Of a DNA stretch of 12,264 nt, positions 7,428-12,264 are shown one piece after another. The notes beneath the pieces are model-generated. The model did not search any database. It worked only from the letters and a program-made list of their open reading frames with translations, and had not been told where the DNA came from. The first letter of the stretch is position 1, and the number at the start of each line of letters is the position of its first letter. Made by a program: the position numbers and the translations under genes. The DNA is from CAZMHL01 sp045605445 (GTDB taxonomy: Bacteria; Bacillota; Clostridia; RGIG6154): the NCBI GenBank assembly GCA_045605445.1, contig JAZUPZ010000028.1:1-12264 (forward strand), given 5' to 3'.

Positions 7428-7467
7428 GAATATTTAATTACCTTTTTGGTAAAAATATTCCAAAAGG
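7428..7467. promoter_or_regulatory. Overlapping inverted repeats ahead of enolase and galK
   Basis: An imperfect palindrome at 7428-7460 pairs GAATATTT with AAATATTC and, after a two-base AA bulge, TTACC with GGTAA around a TTTTT loop. A competing pairing joins CCTTTTTGG (7441-7449) to CCAAAAGG (7460-7467), which would cover part of the enolase ribosome binding site at 7463-7470. It could be a DNA operator shared by the two divergent genes or an RNA switch in the enolase leader. No clear enolase promoter was found upstream, so whether this DNA is transcribed towards enolase is not shown. Confidence 0.45.
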
Positions 7468-7477
7468 AGGCTATAAC

Positions 7478-8695
7478 GTGAAAATAAAAAATATTTCAGC
7501 TATGGAAATTTTAGATTCAAGAGCAAATCCGACAGTTATGGCAAAGGTTGTTCTTGAAGATAACAGTATCGGCTCTGCCTGTGTTCCTTCCGGAGCTTCT
7601 ACGGGGCAGTTTGAGGCAACAGAGCTTCGCGACGGCGGAGAAAGATATATGGGAAAGGGTGTTGAAAAGGCAGTTTCAAGCGTTAACAACACAATAAGGG
7701 CGGCTCTCGTCGGCACGAGTGCTTACTGCCAAAGAAGCATTGACAACACTCTTATTAAGCTTGACAACACAGAAAACAAATCAAACCTTGGGGCAAACGC
7801 AACTCTCGCCGTTTCCCTTGCCTGCGCAAGAGCGGCTTCAGACAGTCTTAAAATTCCCCTTTTCAGATATCTGGGAGGTATAAATGCTCATTTGCTTCCA
7901 ACGCCTATGCTTAACATAATCAACGGCGGAGCTCACGCCCAGAACAACATTGACATTCAGGAGTTTATGATTTTCCCGAACGGCTTTGAAACCTTCCGGG
8001 AGAAAATTGAAGCCTCGGTTAACGTTTACCATACCCTTAAAAAGCTCATAAAAGGCGGGGCAGGAGTTGGCGACGAAGGCGGTTTTGCTCCTTCACTTTC
8101 AAAAGACGAAGAGGCTCTTGACTTAATTTGCGAGGCAATTGAAAAGGCGGGATACAAGCTTAAGAAAAACTTTTCCCTTTGCATTGATGTTGCCTCCTCC
8201 GACTGGTACGAAAAGGGCAAATACTCCCTTCCGAAATCAGGCTCCGTTTTTTCGGCAGACGAACTTTTAAGCTACTATAAAAAATTATGCAAAGACTATC
8301 CTATTGTTTCAATCGAAGACCCCTTTGCCGAAGAGGACTGGGAAGCCTTTGAAAAAATAACAAGGGAACTTAAGGGCGTTCAGATTGTTGGCGACGATTT
8401 ATTTGTTACCAACAAAAAACGTCTTGAAAAAGGCATTGACATTGGCGCAGCAAATGCAATTTTAATAAAGCCGAACCAGATAGGAACTCTCTCAGAAACC
8501 TTAGATGCAATAAACCTTGCAAAATGCTCCGGTTATAACACCATTATTTCTCACCGAAGCGGAGAAACCGCCGACACATTTATTTCAGACCTTGCGGTAG
8601 CCGTAAACGCAGGACAGATTAAAACAGGCGCACCCGCCCGCTCGGAAAGAACGGAAAAATATAACCGCCTGCTTGAAATTGAAAAGGAAATATAG
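7478..8695 (+). CDS. eno: Enolase (phosphopyruvate hydratase)
   Basis: Converts 2-phosphoglycerate to phosphoenolpyruvate in glycolysis. The start is GTG 7478, seven bases after AAAGGAGG (7463-7470); the open frame upstream to 7250 is galK antisense. It has 405 residues, slightly shorter than the common 415-435. Signatures: PSGASTG (37-43, mobile loop), NGGAHAQNNIDIQEFMI (catalytic His and Glu), VGDEGGFAP (catalytic Glu), IDVASSDWY, SIEDPFAEEDW and GDDLFVTN (three Mg ligands), LIKPNQIGTLSET (catalytic Lys), SHRSGET and the KTGAPARSE end. All active-site residues are present. Oddities are DSRANPTV instead of the common DSRGNPTV, HAQN instead of HADN/HASN, and DWY in place of EFY. It stands alone rather than with other glycolysis genes, so it may be a second enolase; this is not certain. 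Confidence 0.95.
   Translation: MKIKNISAMEILDSRANPTVMAKVVLEDNSIGSACVPSGASTGQFEATELRDGGERYMGKGVEKAVSSVNNTIRAALVGTSAYCQRSIDNTLIKLDNTENKSNLGANATLAVSLACARAASDSLKIPLFRYLGGINAHLLPTPMLNIINGGAHAQNNIDIQEFMIFPNGFETFREKIEASVNVYHTLKKLIKGGAGVGDEGGFAPSLSKDEEALDLICEAIEKAGYKLKKNFSLCIDVASSDWYEKGKYSLPKSGSVFSADELLSYYKKLCKDYPIVSIEDPFAEEDWEAFEKITRELKGVQIVGDDLFVTNKKRLEKGIDIGAANAILIKPNQIGTLSETLDAINLAKCSGYNTIISHRSGETADTFISDLAVAVNAGQIKTGAPARSERTEKYNRLLEIEKEI
8670..8689 (+). repeat. 20-bp direct repeat, copy 1 (enolase 3' end)
   Basis: TGCTTGAAATTGAAAAGGAA at the very end of the enolase gene (codons for LEIEKE) is repeated exactly at 9389-9408. The pair brackets the XRE/zinc-ribbon cassette. See copy 2. Confidence 0.8.
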
Positions 8696-8696
8696 T

Positions 8697-8740
8697 AAAA
8701 ACCCTCTCAAATGCTTAATTAAGCATTTGAGAGGGTTTTT
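8697..8740. terminator. Bidirectional terminator, perfect 44-base palindrome
   Basis: A perfect palindrome starting two bases after the enolase stop has core CCCTCTC/GAGAGGG and A/T-rich flanks. It is followed on the plus strand by TTTTTGTTTTT and on the minus strand by TTTTTAC. It separates convergent enolase and the XRE gene and can stop both. Confidence 0.93.
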
Positions 8741-8779
8741 GTTTTTAATAAATTATCTTTCTTAATCTCCGCCCGATAT

Positions 8780-9028
8780 TTATTCTGAAAGTAATTCATC
8801 TGCCGAAACGCCGAAAACCTCTGCGAATACTTTTAACTCTATATCTGTAACAAATCTTTGTCCGCTTTCGATTCGTTGAATGGCATTCTTGTCAATATCT
8901 ATTCCCAACAATTGCATTTTATCCGCAAGCGCTCTTTGAGAAACCTTTGGTTCAAGATTTTTTCTCAATACAGCTATTTTCTTTCCGCACAAATTCAATT
9001 TTCCGTCTTTCCCGCGGTTTTTATACAT
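8780..9028 (-). CDS. XRE-family helix-turn-helix regulator
   Basis: A small repressor-type DNA-binding protein of 82 residues consisting almost only of a Cro/C1-type helix-turn-helix domain. SQRALADKMQLLGIDIDKNA (about 30-49) contains the first helices and turn, IQRIESGQRFVTDIELKVFA (about 50-69) continues the fold, and FGVSADELL closes it. Such short XRE proteins usually bind palindromes as dimers. The start at 9028 has GAGGTGAT upstream. Its leader contains the left half of the first of two matching palindromes, which suggests autoregulation together with control of the divergent small gene. It converges with enolase and has no linked toxin or integrase. Confidence 0.88.
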   Translation of the reverse strand: MYKNRGKDGKLNLCGKKIAVLRKNLEPKVSQRALADKMQLLGIDIDKNAIQRIESGQRFVTDIELKVFAEVFGVSADELLSE

Positions 9029-9043
9029 ATAATCACCTCAACA

Positions 9044-9064
9044 TTGACACTAGTCTCTTGTCAA
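9044..9064. promoter_or_regulatory. Operator O1 of the XRE cassette
   Basis: TTGACA and TGTCAA face each other across nine bases (core TGACA-N9-TGTCA at 9045-9063). It overlaps the -35 box of the zinc-ribbon gene promoter and lies at about the predicted start of XRE transcription. The geometry is the same as in O2. Confidence 0.65.
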
Positions 9065-9086
9065 TAAGAAAATTATATGCTATACT
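9058..9086 (+). promoter_or_regulatory. Extended -10 promoter of the zinc-ribbon gene
   Basis: TTGTCA (9058-9063), a 17-base spacer and TATACT (9081-9086) preceded by TG-C, which gives an extended -10. A minus-strand TATAAT at 9072-9077 for the XRE gene lies inside the same spacer, but without a convincing -35, so the two divergent promoters overlap. Confidence 0.75.
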
Positions 9087-9097
9087 ATTCTTATGTA

Positions 9098-9116
9098 TGA
9101 CATTTACTAAATGTCA
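9098..9116. promoter_or_regulatory. Operator O2 of the XRE cassette
   Basis: TGACATTT-ACT-AAATGTCA, an 8-bp inverted repeat with the same TGACA-N9-TGTCA frame as O1. Its centre is 53 bp from that of O1, close to five helical turns. It lies just downstream of the predicted transcription start of the small gene and ends four bases before its ribosome binding site. Confidence 0.65.
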
Positions 9117-9131
9117 ATTGAGGTAATTTTT

Positions 9132-9377
9132 ATGGCGGAAATGTGTCTTGAATGTTTAAACAAATACGATATATCAGAAAAAACCCAATTATCTGAAAAG
9201 GATGTATCACTCGAATATGATATATGTGAATTTTGCGGCAAATACAAACCTTGTGTTATTTCCATATATGGTTATTATGAATTTAAAGGTAAATCCTGTA
9301 ATGAAAAAAGTATACTTTCAAAAATAAAAAATCACTTTATTTGCAAGAATAAAAAAACGGACGGATTTTTTCTATGA
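9132..9377 (+). CDS. Small Cys-rich, zinc-ribbon-like protein of unknown function
   Basis: An 81-residue protein that I do not recognise. It has two CxxC knuckles (Cys5-x2-Cys8 and Cys32-x2-Cys35) 23 residues apart, the spacing of a treble-clef or zinc-ribbon fold, plus Cys41, Cys56 and Cys71. The N-terminal CLECLNKYDIS and the CEFCGKYKPCV segment look like a short metal-binding module; the C-terminal third is basic (KIKNHFICKNKK). The start is ATG 9132 with GAGG at 9120-9123; the ATG at 9111 lies in operator O2 and has no binding site. It is expressed from a strong extended -10 promoter divergent from an XRE regulator. It could be a small regulatory or adaptor protein; no antitoxin or toxin motif is visible. 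Confidence 0.7.
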   Translation: MAEMCLECLNKYDISEKTQLSEKDVSLEYDICEFCGKYKPCVISIYGYYEFKGKSCNEKSILSKIKNHFICKNKKTDGFFL

Positions 9378-9388
9378 AATGTACTTTG

Positions 9389-9408
9389 TGCTTGAAATTG
9401 AAAAGGAA
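9389..9408 (+). repeat. 20-bp direct repeat, copy 2 (enolase-end remnant)
   Basis: An exact copy of the 20 bases at 8670-8689, 719 bp downstream. In the matching frame it reads LEIEKEL followed by TAA (9412-9414) and then a terminator hairpin, just as an enolase gene end should. It lies outside any gene. It may be an attachment-site duplication or the remnant of an older enolase 3' end. Confidence 0.75.
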
Positions 9409-9419
9409 CTGTAAAAAAT

Positions 9420-9442
9420 CAAACTCCGCATTGCGGAGTTTG
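9420..9442. terminator. Bidirectional terminator between the small gene and serS
   Basis: The 10-bp stem CAAACTCCGC/GCGGAGTTTG with an ATT loop is followed on the plus strand by TTCATTTTTTATT and on the minus strand by ATTTTTTAC. It can end the small zinc-ribbon transcript and the serS operon. Confidence 0.88.
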
Positions 9443-9452
9443 TTCATTTTTT

Positions 9453-9487
9453 ATTCTTTATTATTTATTCTTTATTCTTTATTATTT
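9453..9487. repeat. Five tandem heptamers at the serS 3' end
   Basis: Five consecutive units of ATTCTTT or ATTATTT in the order C, A, C, C, A (fourth base). The last unit contains the serS stop codon. It is a short low-complexity minisatellite that probably arose by slippage. Confidence 0.7.
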
Positions 9488-10750
9488 AATGATGTCGCAT
9501 CCCATATAAGGTCTTAAAACTTCGGGAACTACAACAGAGCCGTCTGCCTGTTGGTAGTTTTCAAGGATTGCTGCAACGGTTCTTCCGATTGCAACCCCTG
9601 AACCGTTCAAAGTATGAACGAACTGAGCCTTATCTTTAGGTGAATTTTTAAATTTAATATTTGCACGTCTTGCCTGGAAATCTTCAAAGTTTGAGCAGGA
9701 AGAAATTTCAACATATCTTCCGTAGCTTGGCATCCATACTTCAATGTCATATTTCATTGCAGCGGTAAAGCCAAGGTCACCTGTACAGATTTTAACAACT
9801 CTGTAAGGAAGCTTAAGAAGCTGAAGAACCTTTTCAGCATCTCTTGTGAGCTTTTCCAGTTCTTCGTAAGAATCTTCAGGCTTTGTGAATTTTACAAGCT
9901 CAACCTTGTTGAACTGATGCTGTCTGATAAGCCCTCTTGTGTCACGTCCTGCAGAACCCGCTTCAGAACGGAAGCAAGCTGAATATGCAACGTGTTTGAT
10001 AGGAAGCTGATTTCCGTCTAAAATCTGTTCTCTGTACATATTTGTAACGGGAACCTCAGCTGTAGGAATAAGGAAATAATCTGTTCCTGAAACTTTAAAA
10101 GCATCTTCCTCGAACTTAGGAAGCTGACCTGTTCCTACCATTGATCTTCTGTGAACCATATAAGGCGGGAAGATTTCTGTATAGCCTGCTTCTTCGGTAT
10201 GAGTGTTTAAAAAGAAGTTTATTATTGAACGTTCAAGTCTTGCGCCGAGACCCTTATAGAAGGTGAATCTTGCGCCGGTTGTTTTTCCTGCTGTTTCAAA
10301 ATCGAGAATATTAAGATTTTCGCCGATATCCCAGTGAGCCTTAGGTTCAAAGGCAAATTCTGAAGGCTCCATAAATTTACGCATTTCAACGTTGTCCTCA
10401 TCGGTATCTCCCTGAGGAACGGTTTCGTTTGGAATGTTCGGAATTGTAAGGAGAATATCGTTAATTTTTTCGTCGAGTTCTCTTACCTTTGCATCGTATT
10501 CCTTTATTTCATCGGAAAGCTTTTTCATTTCTTCAAAAATAGGAGCTACATCTTTTCCTTCTTTTTTCAAAGCGGGAATCTGTTTTGAAACAGTGTTCTG
10601 TTTGTTCTTTTTCTGTTCAACCTCGTAAATAAGAGCTTTTCTTTCGTCATCAAGGGCAAAAAGCTCTGATAGGTCAAAGTTTTCCTTTCTTTTCAAAAAG
10701 GCTCTTTCAACCTTTTCGGGTTCGTTTCTGAGTACTTTAATGTCCAGCAT
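9482..10750 (-). CDS. serS: Seryl-tRNA synthetase
   Basis: Charges tRNA-Ser with serine; a class II synthetase, 422 residues, normal length. Residues 1-110 form the tRNA-binding coiled-coil arm (DDERKALIYEVEQKKNKQN onward). The catalytic core shows TAEVPVTNMY, motif 2 as FRSEAGSAGRDTRGLIRQHQ followed by FNKVELVKF, the EISSCSNFEDFQARRA block, and motif 3 as NGSGVAIGRTVAAILENYQ ending in VPEVLRPYMG. The start ATG 10750 uses AAAGGAAG, which lies in the end of the preceding small gene six bases away, so it is translated as part of the parAB operon. No T-box leader is visible in the six-base gap. Confidence 0.97.
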   Translation of the reverse strand: MLDIKVLRNEPEKVERAFLKRKENFDLSELFALDDERKALIYEVEQKKNKQNTVSKQIPALKKEGKDVAPIFEEMKKLSDEIKEYDAKVRELDEKINDILLTIPNIPNETVPQGDTDEDNVEMRKFMEPSEFAFEPKAHWDIGENLNILDFETAGKTTGARFTFYKGLGARLERSIINFFLNTHTEEAGYTEIFPPYMVHRRSMVGTGQLPKFEEDAFKVSGTDYFLIPTAEVPVTNMYREQILDGNQLPIKHVAYSACFRSEAGSAGRDTRGLIRQHQFNKVELVKFTKPEDSYEELEKLTRDAEKVLQLLKLPYRVVKICTGDLGFTAAMKYDIEVWMPSYGRYVEISSCSNFEDFQARRANIKFKNSPKDKAQFVHTLNGSGVAIGRTVAAILENYQQADGSVVVPEVLRPYMGCDIIK

Positions 10751-10756
10751 TTTCAG

Positions 10757-11035
10757 TTACTTCCTTTCCAGTATATCATAAATTTTATTTTTTGTATTTT
10801 CATCAATTTCGCTGTTGTCCACAACGCTTCTGATTTCGTTCAGTTTTTCTTTAAGCTGAGTATTTTCCTTACCGAGATTCTTGTCGAAAACAGAAGTATT
10901 GAAATTTGAAAAAAATCTGTTTTCAGGATCATCGATAGTTCTTGAAAGGCTTATGCCGCCGATTATTATGCAGATTACCGCCGTTATAAGCAAAACCAGA
11001 GTATATCTGAAAAAATTCGCATTCATTTTGTTCAT
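10757..11035 (-). CDS. Small single-helix membrane protein with coiled-coil tail, function unknown
   Basis: 92 residues. A short basic N-terminus is followed by one strong membrane helix (about 9-30, YTLVLLITAVICIIIGGISL) and a charged tail. Residues about 53-92 (NLGKENTQLKEKLNEI onward) have a heptad-like coiled-coil pattern. The positive-inside rule suggests an outside tail, the layout of FtsL/DivIC-like proteins, but there is no sequence match that I can claim. Related Clostridia carry a DUF4446 membrane protein in this slot between parB and serS; this one is shorter and not clearly that family. The start ATG 11035 follows AAGGAG, whose first bases come from the parB stop codon. It sits between parB and serS in one coupled operon. 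Confidence 0.8.
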   Translation of the reverse strand: MNKMNANFFRYTLVLLITAVICIIIGGISLSRTIDDPENRFFSNFNTSVFDKNLGKENTQLKEKLNEIRSVVDNSEIDENTKNKIYDILERK

Positions 11036-11047
11036 TTAAGCTTCTCC

Positions 11048-11917
11048 TTATTTGTCCAGCATATCAAACAGGGCATTCATCTGTCTGTAATCGGAAAAAG
11101 ACATTTCAATTTTACCCTTGAAGCCTTTTGTGTATTTAACTTTAATTTTAACGCCGTATTTGCCTTCAAGCTTTCTTGTTTGCTCTAAAACCGCATTTTC
11201 AACGTTTCTGTCAACAGGTTTTTCATCACCTTTCGGTTCCGGCTTTTCCTCGTTTTCCTTACGCACCAGAGCCTCTGTCTGACGAACATTAAGGTCATTT
11301 TTTATAATTATTTCCGCAAGCTTTGGCGCATTTTCGCTGTTTTTAACCCCAAGGAGCGCACGGGCATGTCCCATTGAAAGCTTGCCTTCAACCAAAAGCT
11401 TTGAAACACTTTCGGGAAGCTCTAAAAGTCTTAAGGTATTTGCAACGGCGCTTCTGCTTTTTCCTACTTTTTTTGCCGCCTCCTCCTGAGTTAAGGAGAA
11501 TTTTTCCATAAGCTGTTTAAGTCCCATTGCCTCTTCCACGGGGTTAAGGTCTTCCCTCTGAAGATTTTCAACAAGGGCAATTTCGGAAATCTGCAGGTCG
11601 GTATACTCTTTAACAATTACCGGAATCTCTTTTAGCTTTAACTGCTTCGCGGCGCGAAATCTTCTTTCACCCGCAACAATTTTATAATAATCCTTTTCCT
11701 TTACAACAACCAGAGGCTGAACAATTCCGTGCTGAGCAATTGAATCGGCAAGGGCCTGAATTTTTTCCTTGTCGAAATTCTTTCTCGGCTGTTCCTTGTT
11801 GGGAACAATAAGATTTATGTCAAGCATAAGGTCGGCTTTTTCAATTTTTTCTTCTTTAACTTCGGGAATAAGTGCGTTGATTCCAAAGCCCTTTCCCAAA
11901 CCGCTTTTTCTTGCCAT
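11048..11917 (-). CDS. parB: Chromosome partitioning protein ParB (Spo0J)
   Basis: A CTP-dependent DNA clamp that loads at parS and spreads, recruiting SMC and stimulating the ParA ATPase. 289 residues, usual length. In order: the N-terminal GLGKGFG peptide (6-12), which in the family contacts ParA; NKEQPRKNFD (40-49); the CTP-binding motifs GERRFRAA (83-90) and ENLQR (117-121); the parS-reading helix-turn-helix LTQEEAAKKVGKSRSAVANT (142-161); GHARALLG; and a charged linker before the C-terminal dimer domain. Its start overlaps the parA stop as TAATG, with GAGAGGAAG upstream. It is the chromosomal type by size and context with serS. No parS palindrome was found in the window. Confidence 0.96.
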   Translation of the reverse strand: MARKSGLGKGFGINALIPEVKEEKIEKADLMLDINLIVPNKEQPRKNFDKEKIQALADSIAQHGIVQPLVVVKEKDYYKIVAGERRFRAAKQLKLKEIPVIVKEYTDLQISEIALVENLQREDLNPVEEAMGLKQLMEKFSLTQEEAAKKVGKSRSAVANTLRLLELPESVSKLLVEGKLSMGHARALLGVKNSENAPKLAEIIIKNDLNVRQTEALVRKENEEKPEPKGDEKPVDRNVENAVLEQTRKLEGKYGVKIKVKYTKGFKGKIEMSFSDYRQMNALFDMLDK

Positions 11918-12264
11918 TATTTTCTTCCTCTCACTAATTCCTCTGCCAGATTTTTATAAGCAACCGCACCTGTTGCGGTTTTGTCGAACACATTTATGGG
12001 TTCGCCGAAGCTGGGCGCCTCGGACAAACGGACATTTCTCGGGATAACGCTTTTGTAAACCTTTCCCGCAAAATGCTTTTTAACCTCTTCAACCACCTGA
12101 ATTGAAAGATTTGTTCTTCCGTCATACATAGTTGCCAGAATTCCTTCTATATCAAGCTTAGGATTTAAAGATTTCTTTATTGTTCTTATCGACTGAATAA
12201 GCTGACTCAAGCCCTCAAGTGCATAATATTCACACTGTATCGGAATTAATACCGTATCAGATGC
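11917..12264 (-). CDS. parA: Chromosome partitioning ATPase ParA (Soj), N-terminus missing
   Basis: The last 115 residues of a ParA-type Walker ATPase; the frame continues past the right edge. The visible part begins ASDTVLIPIQCEYYALEGLS, a hallmark of chromosomal Soj proteins, and includes VIPRNVRLSEAPSFGEPI, another conserved block. The deviant Walker A motif lies outside the window. A TTG at 12208-12210 could be mistaken for a start but is internal to this conserved block. It overlaps parB by one base (TAATG) and is co-translated with it. Confidence 0.95.
   Translation of the reverse strand, partial: ASDTVLIPIQCEYYALEGLSQLIQSIRTIKKSLNPKLDIEGILATMYDGRTNLSIQVVEEVKKHFAGKVYKSVIPRNVRLSEAPSFGEPINVFDKTATGAVAYKNLAEELVRGRK

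Noticed and set aside
7250..7477. Upstream extension of the enolase frame
   Set aside because: It is antisense to galK and runs through the galK promoter. The GTG at 7478 has a perfect ribosome binding site and matches the family N-terminus.
8780..9377. Toxin-antitoxin pair
   Set aside because: The genes are divergent rather than in one operon, the small protein shows no known toxin motif, and the XRE protein is only a DNA-binding domain.
9374..9517. Short frame starting with ATGA at the end of the Cys-rich gene, with a CxxC near its start
   Set aside because: It runs through the terminator hairpin, the heptamer array and antisense serS, and has no ribosome binding site of its own.
10751..10756. 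T-box or other leader in front of serS
   Set aside because: Only six bases separate serS from the preceding gene, and no specifier or antiterminator element is present.
11048..12264. parS site in or near parAB
   Set aside because: No sequence resembling the TGTTTCACGTGAAACA palindrome was found by eye in this region or the rest of the window.
1..12264. CRISPR array, tRNA, rRNA or insertion sequence
   Set aside because: No regularly spaced repeats, no cloverleaf with a conserved T-loop, and no transposase or integrase frame could be found in the window.

Overview
The window looks like chromosomal DNA from a low-GC, Gram-positive anaerobe, most likely a member of the Clostridia. The evidence is A/T-rich codon use, strong AGGAGG-type ribosome binding sites, near-consensus sigma-A promoters, intrinsic terminators with T tracts, and a parA-parB-(small membrane protein)-serS block. 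This is judged by eye; the genus cannot be named from the sequence.

Layout from left to right. (1) Positions 1-291 hold the tail of an unidentified plus-strand gene, its terminator, a multi-branched palindromic element at 133-214 with no coding potential, and a second hairpin. (2) A tightly coupled minus-strand operon (3507 down to 292) encodes an AraC-type regulator, a MATE transporter and a cytoplasmic GH43-like glycosidase. (3) A divergent single gene (3688-4479) encodes a glycerophosphodiester phosphodiesterase. It shares a bidirectional terminator with (4), a minus-strand operon (7357 down to 4520) of galactokinase, an SGNH/DUF4886-like hydrolase and an endonuclease/exonuclease/phosphatase-fold hydrolase, driven by a TTGATT-17-TATAAT promoter. 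(5) Divergent from galK is a full-length enolase (7478-8695). (6) A small cassette follows: an XRE regulator (minus) and a divergent 81-residue Cys-rich, zinc-ribbon-like protein (plus). (7) A minus-strand housekeeping block contains serS, a small one-helix membrane protein, parB and the C-terminal part of parA, which runs off the right edge.

How the genes fit together. Units (2)-(4) look like accessory carbohydrate metabolism. GH43 and SGNH enzymes without signal peptides would act on imported or internal sugar conjugates. Galactokinase feeds galactose into the Leloir pathway. The two phosphodiesterase-type enzymes could release head groups or phosphate esters. No importer for the sugars is in the window, so the substrate is not known. 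Unit (7) links chromosome segregation genes to seryl-tRNA synthetase by stop/start overlaps.

The least ordinary part is unit (6). Its two divergent promoters overlap and are flanked by two matching operators (TGACA-N9-TGTCA) centred 53 bp apart. The whole cassette is bracketed by an exact 20-bp copy of the 3' end of the enolase gene, as would be left by insertion at, or recombination with, an enolase gene end. The 133-214 palindromic element is the other sequence that the annotated genes do not explain.
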